Below, piece after piece: positions 41,789-50,904 of a stretch of 64,000 bases of DNA. A model generated the notes under the pieces. The model had not been told where the DNA came from. It was given only the letters and a program-made list of their open reading frames with translations, and ran no database searches. A program made the position numbers and the translations under genes. Every line of letters begins with the position of its first letter. Position 1 is the stretch's first letter. The DNA comes from JBAXTZ01 sp037129925 (GTDB lineage Bacteria; Bacillota; Negativicutes; JBAXTZ01). The stretch covers positions 1-64,000 of the forward strand of contig JBAXTZ010000010.1 in NCBI GenBank assembly GCA_037129925.1. Reading direction: 5' to 3'.

Positions 41789-42850
41789 ATGACTAAAAGT
41801 ATTCTCAACAAATTCGGATATGAAAAATACTGTCAAGACGGTACGGCAACGGACGTTCCATCCGGATTGACAGCGGCGCGGGTGGTGGCGCAGCACAAGT
41901 CCAGCTGGCAGGTGGTGACGGCAGACGGTGAATACAGCGCCGATTTGTCCGGTAAATATCGCTTTGCGCTGGACGAGAAGGGCGGCTATCCGGCGGTGGG
42001 TGACTATGTATTGGTGCAGATTGCTGAAACCAATGATCTGGCGGTCATTCACGAACTGCTGCCGCGTAAAACACTGTTTCGCCGTTTCGATTCCTGGAAC
42101 GCGTCCGGTGTGCAAATAGTCGCGGCGAATTTTGACACGGTGTTTGTCTGTATGTCGCTGAACAAGGATTACAACATTGCCCGGCTGGAGCGTTATCTGG
42201 TAATGGCCAAAGAAAGTGGTGCCGCGATCGCGGTAGTGCTGACCAAGGCTGACTTGTGCCCGGACGTCGAGTTGCAGCGGGAAATTTGCCAGGCGGTTGC
42301 GGGAAACGTACCGGTATTCGCCGTGAGCGCTGTTGACCGCGACGGAATGGCGCAACTTGCGCCGTATTTCGCAGCAGGGCAAACGGTCGTTGCGCTCGGG
42401 TCCTCCGGCGTCGGCAAATCCAGTCTGGTGAATTCTTTATTTGGTAGAGAGATAATGAAGGTTGCCGCAATCCGCGAGGACGATTCACGCGGCCGGCATA
42501 CTACCGTGCACCGGGAAATAATCCTGTTGCCGGGTGGCGGATTGTATCTGGATACGCCGGGGATGCGCGAGCTGGGTTTGGTAGATGCCGCCGAATCGGT
42601 AGCCGAAGTGTTTGACGACATTACCGAGCTGGCAGACAGCTGCCGGTTTTCCGATTGCAGCCACGAACGTGAGCCCGGCTGCGCAGTACGCGCCGCCCTG
42701 CAGAGCGGCGAACTGCAGGAAAAACGCTATTTGCGTTATCTGAAATACCGGCAAGAGTTATCCTATCAGGATAACCCGGAAAGCCATTTGGCGAAGAAAA
42801 AGCAATTCTTCAAAGCGGTTAGCAAAGTTGCAAAACATAAGAAACAGTAA
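41789..42850 (+). CDS. rsgA: RsgA-type circularly permuted ribosome GTPase
   Basis: A 353-residue GTPase. ATG at 41789 with AAAAGGAG upstream is used; the frame is open further into the terminator but that part is not translated sensibly. OB-fold N-terminus (YPAVGDYVLV), then permuted G4 LTKADL, G1 GSSGVGKSSLVNSL and a zinc domain with CRFSDCSHEREPGC. RsgA releases RbfA and matures the 30S subunit. Control by a leader-peptide attenuator and placing between fosX and an ABC-F gene suggest a drug-induced paralogue, not the housekeeping copy. Confidence 0.85.
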   Translation: MTKSILNKFGYEKYCQDGTATDVPSGLTAARVVAQHKSSWQVVTADGEYSADLSGKYRFALDEKGGYPAVGDYVLVQIAETNDLAVIHELLPRKTLFRRFDSWNASGVQIVAANFDTVFVCMSLNKDYNIARLERYLVMAKESGAAIAVVLTKADLCPDVELQREICQAVAGNVPVFAVSAVDRDGMAQLAPYFAAGQTVVALGSSGVGKSSLVNSLFGREIMKVAAIREDDSRGRHTTVHREIILLPGGGLYLDTPGMRELGLVDAAESVAEVFDDITELADSCRFSDCSHEREPGCAVRAALQSGELQEKRYLRYLKYRQELSYQDNPESHLAKKKQFFKAVSKVAKHKKQ

Positions 42851-42994
42851 TATTATTGAATATAATCTGGATTGAGGCTTGTGCTACCATGGGAAGTTCC
42901 CGGAAGTTTTTGCTCGCAAAAGAAAAAACTTTAAATTTATCAGAGTTATTGCTATGATTTGTACGATTAATCCAAAACGAAAATAGGGGATAGC

Positions 42995-44197
42995 ATGATA
43001 GAACGAAATTATTATCTGGAGCAGTTAATAGCGCAGAGAGAACAACAACTAATTAAAGTTGTAACTGGTGTGCGACGTTGCGGTAAATCGACATTGTTTG
43101 AACTATATATCACTTATCTTAAGAAGCAAGGCGTTGCCGAAGAGCAAATAATCGCTATCAACATGGAAGACTTGGAGTTCGAGAACCTCACTGATTATCG
43201 AGCTCTCTATCAATATATTCAGCAACGACTTTGCCGTGGAAAAAACTCGTATATATTCATCGACGAAGTGCAAAACTGCAAACACTTCGAAAAAGCCATC
43301 AATAGTTTATTTATCCAAAAGCAAGTTGATATATATATTACCGGCTCAAACGCCTTTATGTTGTCCGGAGAGCTGGCAACACTATTGTCTGGCCGATATG
43401 TAACTATTGATATGTTGCCGCTGTCTTTTAAGGAATATTTTGCAGCCAGGGGTGTTCGGCAAACTGCGAGCAAAGCCGGGCGATTACAAGAATATATTCG
43501 TAACAGCTCGTTTCCTTATCTGGCGAGTATTCAGGCAACGCCAGCTATGACAAAAGTTTATCTGGAAGGGATATACAGTACAATTTTGCTAAAAGATATC
43601 GCTCAGCGAGAACTGATCTCAGATATTCCGCTATTGGAGAGTGTTATTAAAACGTTGGCGAGCGGTATCGGCAGTCCGGTTTCTACAAAAAAAATAAGCG
43701 ATACTATCAACTCCGGCGGGCGTAAGGTGTCCATACATACTATTGACAGGTATCTGCGCGCGCTCACTGACAGCTTTATTTTCTACAAAGTCGACCGTTA
43801 CGACATTAAAGGCCGGCAACATCTCAAAACCCTGGGCAAATATTACATCATAGATGTTGCTATTAGAAATTATTTGCTCGCGCAGTCCGGTCTGGATTAC
43901 GGACATGTGCTAGAGAACATTGTGTATCTCGAGTTACTGCATCGCGGCTACAGAGTGAGTAGCGGCAAAATTGCTGAAAAGGAAGTGGATTTTGTCGCAA
44001 ATGCCTATGACAAAATAATCTATTTTCAAGTTTCAGCTACTGTTGGAGATGAATCAACGCTTAGACGCGAGCTGGAACCGCTAAAAAAGATTCAGGACAA
44101 TCATGCCAAAATATTACTCACGCTGGATGAAATCGGCGCCGGAACCAATCACGACGGTATTCAACAGCTTAATATTATCGACTGGTTGCTGGAGTGA
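42995..44197 (+). CDS. AAA ATPase with DUF4143
   Basis: A 400-residue third full member of this family. Walker A GVRRCGKS is at 25-32 and Walker B DE at 90-91 (FIDEVQN); ITGSNAFMLSG is at the sensor position. The C-terminal core is GKIAEKEVDFVAN and IYFQVS. Its 3' 143 bp are duplicated as a degraded copy at 46822-46963. It separates rsgA from the ABC-F gene and is probably an independent insertion. Confidence 0.85.
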   Translation: MIERNYYLEQLIAQREQQLIKVVTGVRRCGKSTLFELYITYLKKQGVAEEQIIAINMEDLEFENLTDYRALYQYIQQRLCRGKNSYIFIDEVQNCKHFEKAINSLFIQKQVDIYITGSNAFMLSGELATLLSGRYVTIDMLPLSFKEYFAARGVRQTASKAGRLQEYIRNSSFPYLASIQATPAMTKVYLEGIYSTILLKDIAQRELISDIPLLESVIKTLASGIGSPVSTKKISDTINSGGRKVSIHTIDRYLRALTDSFIFYKVDRYDIKGRQHLKTLGKYYIIDVAIRNYLLAQSGLDYGHVLENIVYLELLHRGYRVSSGKIAEKEVDFVANAYDKIIYFQVSATVGDESTLRRELEPLKKIQDNHAKILLTLDEIGAGTNHDGIQQLNIIDWLLE

Positions 44198-44273
44198 AAT
44201 TTAGTTTTACTATGGGTGTGCAAATTGGCGCGGCGGCGCAGGGTTAGTTAAGAAGGACAAAGATGGTGGTTAT

Positions 44274-45776
44274 ATGCTGTGTACCTGTAAAAATTTTGGA
44301 ATGACTATTACGACGGAAGAACGCGAGTTGTTTTCCGGGCTTAATTTTTCTCTGCAGCGTGGCGAGTGTCTGGCTATTGCCGGGGCTAACGGCTGCGGCA
44401 AGAGTAGCTTCGCGGAACATCTCTACCGAGCCGCGGCGGGGCTGCCGCTAAAAGACGGATTAACTGTTTCCGGAACGTTGACGTGTGGTAAAAACAGCAG
44501 CGTCGCCTGGCTGGAGCAGAGCGCCGGGGTCGAAGAAGTTTCCCTGGCGGATGGTAACGATTATTGGCAGGAATTGTTGCTTGGGGAAGATTACGAATCT
44601 CGCGGCACGCCATCGGATGGACAACGGCAGAAGTTGCGTATTGCGGCGACGCTGCGCGCGAGCGCCGACTTGTATATCTTCGACGAACCGACAAATTTTC
44701 TGGATTTTGCCGGAATAGCTGCTTTCGATACTGCGCTGAGCGGATTGCTGGCACAGGGTAAAGGCGTGATTCTTATCAGCCACGACCGCAGTCTGATTGA
44801 TAACCATGCCGACAAAACGCTGTATTTTACCAAAAACGGCATTTTCAGCAGCGCCGGTGGTTGGAGCGATTCTTTCAACTTGTATCAGTCCACGATGGAA
44901 GGCCGGGCGCGGGAAACGGCGACAATCCGGAACAAAATCAATCAGCTAAAGCAGGATGCGGAACGTAAGAAACGCTGGTCGGAAAAATGTGAAAGCACAA
45001 AATTCGGCAGCGGTTGCAGTGATCGCGGCGCAGTCGGCGCGCAGGCTGCACGGCTGATGAAACGGTCACTGCAGCAGCGGCGCCGGATCGACCAAAAAAT
45101 TCAGGCGCTCGAAAAATGTAAACCGCGGGCAGAGGCGGTACCGAATCTGGCTTTTCCCGTTTACAAAGTCGGTAACAAGACTGTCAGCGAACTGCGCAAC
45201 GTGGCATTTACTTATCCTGATAGCGAAAAACTGTTCGACGGATTATCCTGCCTGTTGTCAACCCGTGACCGGATTTGTTTTCTTGGCGAAAACGGTATCG
45301 GCAAGAGTACGTTGATGAAAATAATGACCGGTAAACTTGATGTCGATAGCGGTGTGGCACGGGTATCCGCGGCAGTGAACTGGTTTTACATCCCGCAGGG
45401 ATTGCGCGGGTTTTGGCGTGATGAGCGGACGTTATTGGGTAATTTTAGCGCAGCCGGTATTAACGAGGCGACTGCGCGGCGCTTTTTGGGTGCCGCCGGT
45501 ATCTGGGGCGAGCAGGCGAAAAAACCGCTATCCTCATTTTCCCACGGCGAGCTGATGCGTGCGGCGCTGGTATTGTGCATACTCAGCAACGCCGAATTTA
45601 TCTTTATGGATGAGCCGACATCGCATCTGGATGTCGAAACGATTATGATCATGGAAAAAATGCTGCAAGAGTTTTCCGGTGGTTACGCGTTAATTAGTCA
45701 CGATCAGCGGTTTATCGAGAATGTCGCAGAGAAAATAATGCTTATTAATAAGAATGGAAACCTAGAACTGGCATAG
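44274..45776 (+). CDS. ABC-F family ATPase
   Basis: A 500-residue protein with two ABC cassettes and no membrane helices. Cassette 1: Walker A GANGCGKSS, degenerate signature SDGQRQ, Walker B YIFDEPTNFLD. The linker contains KRWSEKCESTKFGSGCSDRG and KAARLMKRS-like residues (QAARLMKRSLQQ) typical of ABC-F ribosome-protection proteins. Cassette 2: GENGIGKST, SHGEL, FMDEPTSHLD. Resistance-type ABC-F proteins displace drugs from the ribosome; housekeeping members assist translation. The neighbouring attenuated GTPase and fosX favour a resistance role. Confidence 0.85.
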   Translation: MLCTCKNFGMTITTEERELFSGLNFSLQRGECLAIAGANGCGKSSFAEHLYRAAAGLPLKDGLTVSGTLTCGKNSSVAWLEQSAGVEEVSLADGNDYWQELLLGEDYESRGTPSDGQRQKLRIAATLRASADLYIFDEPTNFLDFAGIAAFDTALSGLLAQGKGVILISHDRSLIDNHADKTLYFTKNGIFSSAGGWSDSFNLYQSTMEGRARETATIRNKINQLKQDAERKKRWSEKCESTKFGSGCSDRGAVGAQAARLMKRSLQQRRRIDQKIQALEKCKPRAEAVPNLAFPVYKVGNKTVSELRNVAFTYPDSEKLFDGLSCLLSTRDRICFLGENGIGKSTLMKIMTGKLDVDSGVARVSAAVNWFYIPQGLRGFWRDERTLLGNFSAAGINEATARRFLGAAGIWGEQAKKPLSSFSHGELMRAALVLCILSNAEFIFMDEPTSHLDVETIMIMEKMLQEFSGGYALISHDQRFIENVAEKIMLINKNGNLELA

Positions 45777-45927
45777 GGAATATGCCGGTTGCGGCGAAAA
45801 AAAAGGGGGAGAAACGATAAGGAGAAGTTAATTATTTACATATAACTTGCACATATTGTAATTGAACTATACAATTATAAATAGCACTGTAGCAGTATTA
45901 ACAGAGATTAGTGAAAGCGAGGGATTT

Positions 45928-46719
45928 ATGAGCAAGATTTTTTTCAAATCAATGGTCGGGACTTTTATTTTAGCGTTAATGGTTATTTCCGCCAGCTACA
46001 CACCGGCTTATGCAGCGACGGCACCGCAAGCAACACTTATTGCATCCGGGCATCCGGAATGGGCACCGGTAATGTGGCGTCAGGGTAATCAGATTGTCGG
46101 AGTGGGCGCGGATTTGGTGCGGATAATGTGCAACGACCTGGGTATCAGTTGTGAAACTCGGGCAGTCGGTATGTGGGATGTCGTTCAAGATGGCGCTCGT
46201 GCCGGAAAAATCGACTTGCTGGTGGGCGCCTATAAGACTGACGCCCGCCAGAAATATCTCGATTATTCGATAGCCTATGCATCGGATCCGGTGGTCTTAT
46301 TTGTTCGTAAGGGTAGTACTCTGAATTACAGCGGCTGGAGTGATCTGGTTGGGAAAAAGGGTGTTGTTACCCTAGGGGATAGTTATGGTTCTGCTTTCGA
46401 TGAATATATCAAAGCAAACTTGAAGGTAACGGCGGTTGGCTCTGCCCAAGATGCTTTTGCCCAACTTATAAACGGCAACTGTGATTACTTTATTTACGCG
46501 CAGTACTCCGGCAAAGCCGAACTGCGCCGGTTACACTTGACCGATACAATCACCATGCTTGATAAACCGGTCTCTGAGGAAAAGTTTTATATCGCCTTTT
46601 CCAAAGTCTCGCCATTTGCCAAGTATTTGCCGCAGTTTAATAAACTTATCGAAAAATATCTAAATGACGGCACTATTGATATGTTATTTAAGGTCAATAA
46701 CAAGTTGGCCGGCATCTAA
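45928..46719 (+). CDS. Family 3 solute-binding protein, orphan
   Basis: A 263-residue exported protein starting at ATG 45928 (GAGGGA upstream). The signal peptide ends SYTPAYA and has no lipobox cysteine, so a free periplasmic protein is expected, again fitting a diderm. SBP_bac_3 features: WAPVMWRQGNQIVGVGADLV, DLLVGAYKTDARQKYLDYS and KKGVVTLGDSYGSAFDEYI. No permease or ATPase is adjacent. The ligand is likely an amino acid or polar metabolite. Confidence 0.85.
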   Translation: MSKIFFKSMVGTFILALMVISASYTPAYAATAPQATLIASGHPEWAPVMWRQGNQIVGVGADLVRIMCNDLGISCETRAVGMWDVVQDGARAGKIDLLVGAYKTDARQKYLDYSIAYASDPVVLFVRKGSTLNYSGWSDLVGKKGVVTLGDSYGSAFDEYIKANLKVTAVGSAQDAFAQLINGNCDYFIYAQYSGKAELRRLHLTDTITMLDKPVSEEKFYIAFSKVSPFAKYLPQFNKLIEKYLNDGTIDMLFKVNNKLAGI

Positions 46720-46771
46720 AGAGTACCTATCTTAACGGCAAAAATTTGCGCAAACTAAATAGCCAATAGAA

Positions 46772-46812
46772 ACCGGTTATAAACGCTGAACCAGAGAGCG
46801 ATTGTAACCGGT
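46772..46812 (+). terminator. Hairpin after the solute-binding protein gene
   Basis: ACCGGTTATAAACGCT (46772-46787) pairs with AGCGATTGTAACCGGT (46797-46812), 16 bp with two imperfect pairs. No U-tract; a terminator or an inverted-repeat operator. Confidence 0.4.
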
Positions 46813-46821
46813 TACATATAT

Positions 46822-46963
46822 ACGCGAGCTGGAACTGCTAAATAAATTCAGGACAATCATGCCGAAAAATTACTCACGCTAGATGAAATCGGCGCCGGAA
46901 CTCACCACGAAGGTATTAAGAAGCTTAATATAATTGACTGGTTGCTAGAGTGAAATTAAGTTC
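46822..46963 (+). pseudogene. Relic of the 3' end of an AAA/DUF4143 ATPase gene
   Basis: About 142 bp closely match 44065-44208, the 3' end of the intact ATPase gene 2.7 kb upstream, including the stop TGA and some following bases. Small indels break the frame. Nothing of the ATPase domain remains. Confidence 0.85.
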
Positions 46964-47030
46964 TATAATTATCAACACCGAAGACTTGGACGGTGTCAGC
47001 GGCAATGACGGGCATTTCCAAATTAATTAT

Positions 47031-47061
47031 GCAGCGACGCTTAGGCGGGCGCTGTTTTTTT
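47031..47061 (+). terminator. Terminator beyond the ATPase relic
   Basis: GCAGCG pairs with CGCTGT, followed by T7. Probably the former terminator of the lost ATPase gene. The rest of 46964-47254 shows no gene. Confidence 0.55.
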
Positions 47062-47254
47062 GATTATGGCGATTTATTCGCTGTCCTTTGTAACAGGTTT
47101 GTGACAGCGCTCTGCTAGAATATAACTCAGAGTCAAAAATCAGGCGGTGTGCATAAAAAAACTTTGTAGCGCGGGGTTTTTGATCGCAATATTTCTTGCA
47201 AAGTGCATGATGGTGTGTAAATATTAAGTACATAATAGTTCTTGGGAGGGGTAT

Positions 47255-48472
47255 ATGAAAAAAGTGTTAATGTTACTGCTGGCAGCGGCGCTGGCGTTTG
47301 GCGGGGTTTGCGCTGCCGATGGTTACAAAAGTGTTCCCGGTGGCATCCGTTACGAACATATCGGCGATTACAATATCGAGCGATTAAACAAGATTATGTC
47401 AACCGAACTAAAAGAATTTAGTGACAGCACCGTTACCTTTCCGACGGCGACCAATGCCGTTGCCCTGTATCGCGTTATTTATCCGACGATAGTGCCGGAC
47501 AAAAATAATAAGCCGGTTGAAGCCAGCGGATTAATCGCAATCCCCAAGTTGCGGCAAGCCAGATTCCCGGTGGTTTCTTATCAACACGGGACGGTTTTCA
47601 CCAAGACTGAAGTACCAAGCTTTATCGAGCAGAGTACCGAAACGCGCCTAGAGGTAGCCCGCTTTGCCGGACAGGGTTATATTGTTATCGCTGCTGACTA
47701 TATTGGTAAAGGCCTGTCCAATGAACCGGACAGCTATATGGCAAAAAATACCATGATCCAAGCCTGTCTGGATATGCTGCTCGCTTCAAAATCAATTTGC
47801 GCGGATTTGAAAGTGCAGCAAAGCGATTTATTTTTGAGTGGCTGGTCGCAGGGGTCGTGGAATACCATGGCGTTTCGTAATCGCTTGGAAACGCTGGGGA
47901 TTCCGGTCAAAGCGGCAGCTACTGCCAGTACCCCGACCGATATCAATTTAATGCTTTCGAGCTATATCAATAATCCCAACAAACTCGATGTGTCCTGGTT
48001 GGTCGGAATCTTTGCGCTCTATATCAATTCCTATGAGCAAAATTATGGCATGATGGGATTGGTGAGTGCTGCCATTCGCCCCCAATATCAGCAAACCGCG
48101 CGCGATTTCTATGCCAATAAAATTGGTTGGACGGAAGCATCAAAAATCTTCCCGCAGACGGTAAATGAGTTCTTAACGCCGGAATTTGCCGCCGGTAGCA
48201 GTTTGTATTCAAACGAGTTTTTTAAGCGCACGGAAGCAGACGAGTGTTATCGCTGGCGCTATGTAACACCAACCAGATTTTATTATGGCAAAGTAGATGA
48301 AGTAATTCGTCCGTATATCGGCGCTACCTTGCCGACCGAATACCAAATAATGGTCGGCGGCGCCTCGGCTCAGGCGATTGATGCCGGTGCTAATGCCACG
48401 CACCGCAACACCTTTATCTTTGCGGTACTCGATCAAAAGAAATGGTTCGACAGTTTGCTGGTCAACAAGTAG
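47255..48472 (+). CDS. Secreted alpha/beta hydrolase (lipase/esterase-like)
   Basis: A 405-residue exported enzyme. The signal peptide ends GGVCA; there is no lipobox. The nucleophile elbow is GWSQG with S198, preceded by VVSYQHGTVF (oxyanion region) and VIAADYIGKGLSNEPDSY, the pattern of secretory lipases of the LIP type. A late acid/His pair is expected in FYGKVDEVIRPYI and ATHRNTFIF. GGGAGGGG precedes the ATG. Probably hydrolyses an ester outside the inner membrane. Confidence 0.8.
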   Translation: MKKVLMLLLAAALAFGGVCAADGYKSVPGGIRYEHIGDYNIERLNKIMSTELKEFSDSTVTFPTATNAVALYRVIYPTIVPDKNNKPVEASGLIAIPKLRQARFPVVSYQHGTVFTKTEVPSFIEQSTETRLEVARFAGQGYIVIAADYIGKGLSNEPDSYMAKNTMIQACLDMLLASKSICADLKVQQSDLFLSGWSQGSWNTMAFRNRLETLGIPVKAAATASTPTDINLMLSSYINNPNKLDVSWLVGIFALYINSYEQNYGMMGLVSAAIRPQYQQTARDFYANKIGWTEASKIFPQTVNEFLTPEFAAGSSLYSNEFFKRTEADECYRWRYVTPTRFYYGKVDEVIRPYIGATLPTEYQIMVGGASAQAIDAGANATHRNTFIFAVLDQKKWFDSLLVNK

Positions 48473-48621
48473 CGAAAAAGCCAAAAATCAACAATTAGTG
48501 TATATGGTAATAGTGCAAAAAATTGTGGGGTTATTCATAATTTGATTAACCCTATAATTTTTAGTCCTTTGCCATTAATTTTTCATGACTAGGCGTCGGG
48601 CAGCCTATAAGGGGGTTCGAA

Positions 48622-50208
48622 ATGGGAAACGCGGTTACTAAATACGCCCCGTTAGCAGTAATCGTACTGGCACAGATGGTTATTACCGGCGACAATGCCA
48701 TCATCGGCATAATTACCGCTGTTTGGATGGTGGCTTTTTCGACATCTATCGATCAGATTCAAATGGCCAACGCGGTTTACGCGTTAACTTCCGCGGCGTT
48801 TATGACTGCCGGTGGGATGTTGGGTTTGGCAATCGGTTGGCGGCGAATCTTTGTAATCGGGGCGGCATTGCTGGCGGTCGGTGAAGCTGTTACGATGTTG
48901 GCGCCCAATATTCAGACGATTATCTGGGTCGCCCGGGTGTTGTGCGGTTTGGGAGCCGCGCTATTAGTTCCAGCCACGATTGGGTTGTGCGCGGTACTGT
49001 ATCGCGGTCGTGAACTGGGCATCGCATTTGGCAGCATCGGCGCCGCGTCCGGGGTGGCTTCAATCTTGATACCGATTATGTCGGGAATTGTTATTGAGAA
49101 ATTGGATTGGCGCTGGATGTACGCCGCGCTGGCAATTGTCCTAGTGCTGACGGCGATTGCCGGACAAGCACTCTTGCCGAAAAAGCAAACTACTGAAGAA
49201 CGATTCCGAATTGATTACGTCGGTATTGTTCTTGCCGGAGCAGGCGTGGTATTTCTGACCGTAGGGTTGACTAAGCTGGCAGTTTGGGGCTGGTGGACGG
49301 CGCTGGATGCACCGTTTACGATTTTTGGATTGTCCCCAGCGCTACCGATGCTCGTGCTTGGCGCGCTAATTCTCGTTGTCTTAGTCAAATATGAGGTTTG
49401 GGTTGAGAAAAAACATTCCGATTGCCTGCTGCCATCAATATTTGTGACAAACGGACAGGTGCGTAACGGTCTGTACATGAACAGCTTCCAGTTTCTTTGT
49501 CTGGGTGCAGTGATGTTTATGATTATTTCCTGGCTGCAAATAGTTGTCAATTATGACCCGCTGCTGACCGCAGTTGCGGTTCTAATTATGCCATTGTCGA
49601 TGATAATATTTTCCGTTGGAATCCCAATCGTATTTTACCGGGCATCGCCCTGTATCATCTGCACTGTCGCCGTGCTGTTATCGGCTGTTGCCTGTCCGTT
49701 TATGATATTTGGCATGGAACAAGCCAGTGTAAATATTTTGCTGTATATCGGCTTGTTCATCATGGGCTGCGCCCAAGGGATGATTGCGTCGCAGGCCTCA
49801 ATGATTGTGTCCCAATCAGTCAGCGACAGCCAGGCGGCACAATCTGGCGGCATCCAGGCGGCAATGCGCAGTATTGGCTCAGTCATTGGTTTGACGGTGA
49901 TTGGCGCATCGTTAGTGCTATCGCTGAACAGCGGCTTCAAAAGCGACATCAACGCCGCGCATTTCCGCGAATATGTTGTTAATCAAGTTAATGAAATCAA
50001 AGTCGTCGGGTTCGTCTCTGATAAGGATGTGGACAGTTTTCTTGGTCAACGCGCGATAACGACCAATGAGCAAGTAGCGATAAAACAAATTTATGCAGCC
50101 AACCGACTGCAAGCGGCTCGTATCGCGCTCTGGGTGCTATGCGTGGTAGCTTTACTGCATTTATTAGCATTAAAATACGTTCCCCGGCAGCCCTTTAGTC
50201 AGCAATGA
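48622..50208 (+). CDS. DHA2-type 14-TM drug exporter
   Basis: A 528-residue MFS protein with about fourteen helices, the size and spread of EmrB/QacA-like proton-driven multidrug exporters. The helix 2-3 loop (LGLAIGWRRIFVIGA) and motif C-like region (GAASGVASILIPIMSG) are visible. AGGGGG precedes the ATG. No adaptor gene is adjacent. The substrate could be a drug, or the product of the small double-glycine-leader gene 130 nt downstream, although such peptides normally use PCAT-type ABC exporters. Confidence 0.85.
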   Translation: MGNAVTKYAPLAVIVLAQMVITGDNAIIGIITAVWMVAFSTSIDQIQMANAVYALTSAAFMTAGGMLGLAIGWRRIFVIGAALLAVGEAVTMLAPNIQTIIWVARVLCGLGAALLVPATIGLCAVLYRGRELGIAFGSIGAASGVASILIPIMSGIVIEKLDWRWMYAALAIVLVLTAIAGQALLPKKQTTEERFRIDYVGIVLAGAGVVFLTVGLTKLAVWGWWTALDAPFTIFGLSPALPMLVLGALILVVLVKYEVWVEKKHSDCLLPSIFVTNGQVRNGLYMNSFQFLCLGAVMFMIISWLQIVVNYDPLLTAVAVLIMPLSMIIFSVGIPIVFYRASPCIICTVAVLLSAVACPFMIFGMEQASVNILLYIGLFIMGCAQGMIASQASMIVSQSVSDSQAAQSGGIQAAMRSIGSVIGLTVIGASLVLSLNSGFKSDINAAHFREYVVNQVNEIKVVGFVSDKDVDSFLGQRAITTNEQVAIKQIYAANRLQAARIALWVLCVVALLHLLALKYVPRQPFSQQ

Positions 50209-50338
50209 AAATCGAGTCGGAGATTTCAATTAAAGTGTTTTTCCAAAAGCGGTTTCTTCATAATTTGCACATAATTCCATGTTAATATAACGGTAAAGCA
50301 AAAAAATCGACACCGCATTTGGCAAAGTGGAGGATTGA

Positions 50339-50665
50339 ATGAAACAACTTAATTTGGAAGACTTAGAAAGGGTTATCGGCGGCGCGGATTTTTTCAATTT
50401 TAGCAGCAATGGTGTCGGGTTTGAATTTGTCGGTGGTCATTCATCGCAAGTGACCAATTGGGAAGAGGTCTGGAAGGAAGTTGAGAACGCTAAGGCAACT
50501 TACGGGTTAACTGACACGCAAGAGAAGAATCTTAAAAAAATCGCTGTCCAGACGTTTAATGATCTGATTGAAAGTAAATGCAGTCTGGAAAAATATAGTG
50601 GAACGCTAAGCGTACTCGACAATCCGAATTTGGACATCTCAACACTGAGAAAAGTAATAAAATAG
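50339..50665 (+). CDS. Double-glycine-leader bacteriocin-like protein, 108 aa
   Basis: GGAGG lies 5 nt before the ATG. The N-terminus MKQLNLEDLERVIGGADFF fits double-glycine leader peptides (hydrophobic-spaced LxxEDLxxVIGG), with cleavage predicted after G15. The remaining 93 residues are mostly polar with one cysteine (SKCSLEKYSG), not a classic lanthipeptide core. No modification enzyme or peptidase-containing exporter is in the window. It could be a secreted bacteriocin, a signalling protein or an unmodified effector. Confidence 0.6.
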   Translation: MKQLNLEDLERVIGGADFFNFSSNGVGFEFVGGHSSQVTNWEEVWKEVENAKATYGLTDTQEKNLKKIAVQTFNDLIESKCSLEKYSGTLSVLDNPNLDISTLRKVIK

Positions 50666-50730
50666 GGTTAAGCGCTACACACTTATCAATGGCGGATTTG
50701 AGAAACAGGCAGATAGAAGTTAATAAAGTT

Positions 50731-50830
50731 GCAGTTTACGGAGTGCCGTGCTACCGTGGTACCTGTAAACTGCGGCAAAACAGATCAAGCAAATCCGCAC
50801 GACGTGATGAACGTTGGCGCGGATTATTTT
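50731..50830 (+). ncRNA. Copy A of a structured RNA domain ending in a terminator
   Basis: A first hairpin (50731-50773) has a 9-bp outer stem and an inner stem capped by CTAC. Then CGGCAAAAC and a terminator-like stem AATCCGC..GCGGATT containing ACGT GATGA ACGT, and TATTTT. It aligns gaplessly over the first 47 nt to 55852-55898, with base changes that keep pairing. It lies after the bacteriocin-like gene and just upstream of a sigma-H-type promoter. Confidence 0.65.
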
Positions 50831-50846
50831 AGTTGCAACATTTTGC

Positions 50847-50871
50847 AGGATAATTTTGGGTTTTGACGAAT
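50847..50871 (+). promoter_or_regulatory. Sigma-H-type promoter of the GH18 gene
   Basis: AGGA at 50847-50850 (GCAGGATAA) and GAAT at 50868-50871 (GACGAATAT), 17 nt apart. Only 33 nt lie between GAAT and the start codon. Confidence 0.65.
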
Positions 50872-50904
50872 ATTAATATTGTAGTTCGCGGAGAGGATGA
50901 TTCT

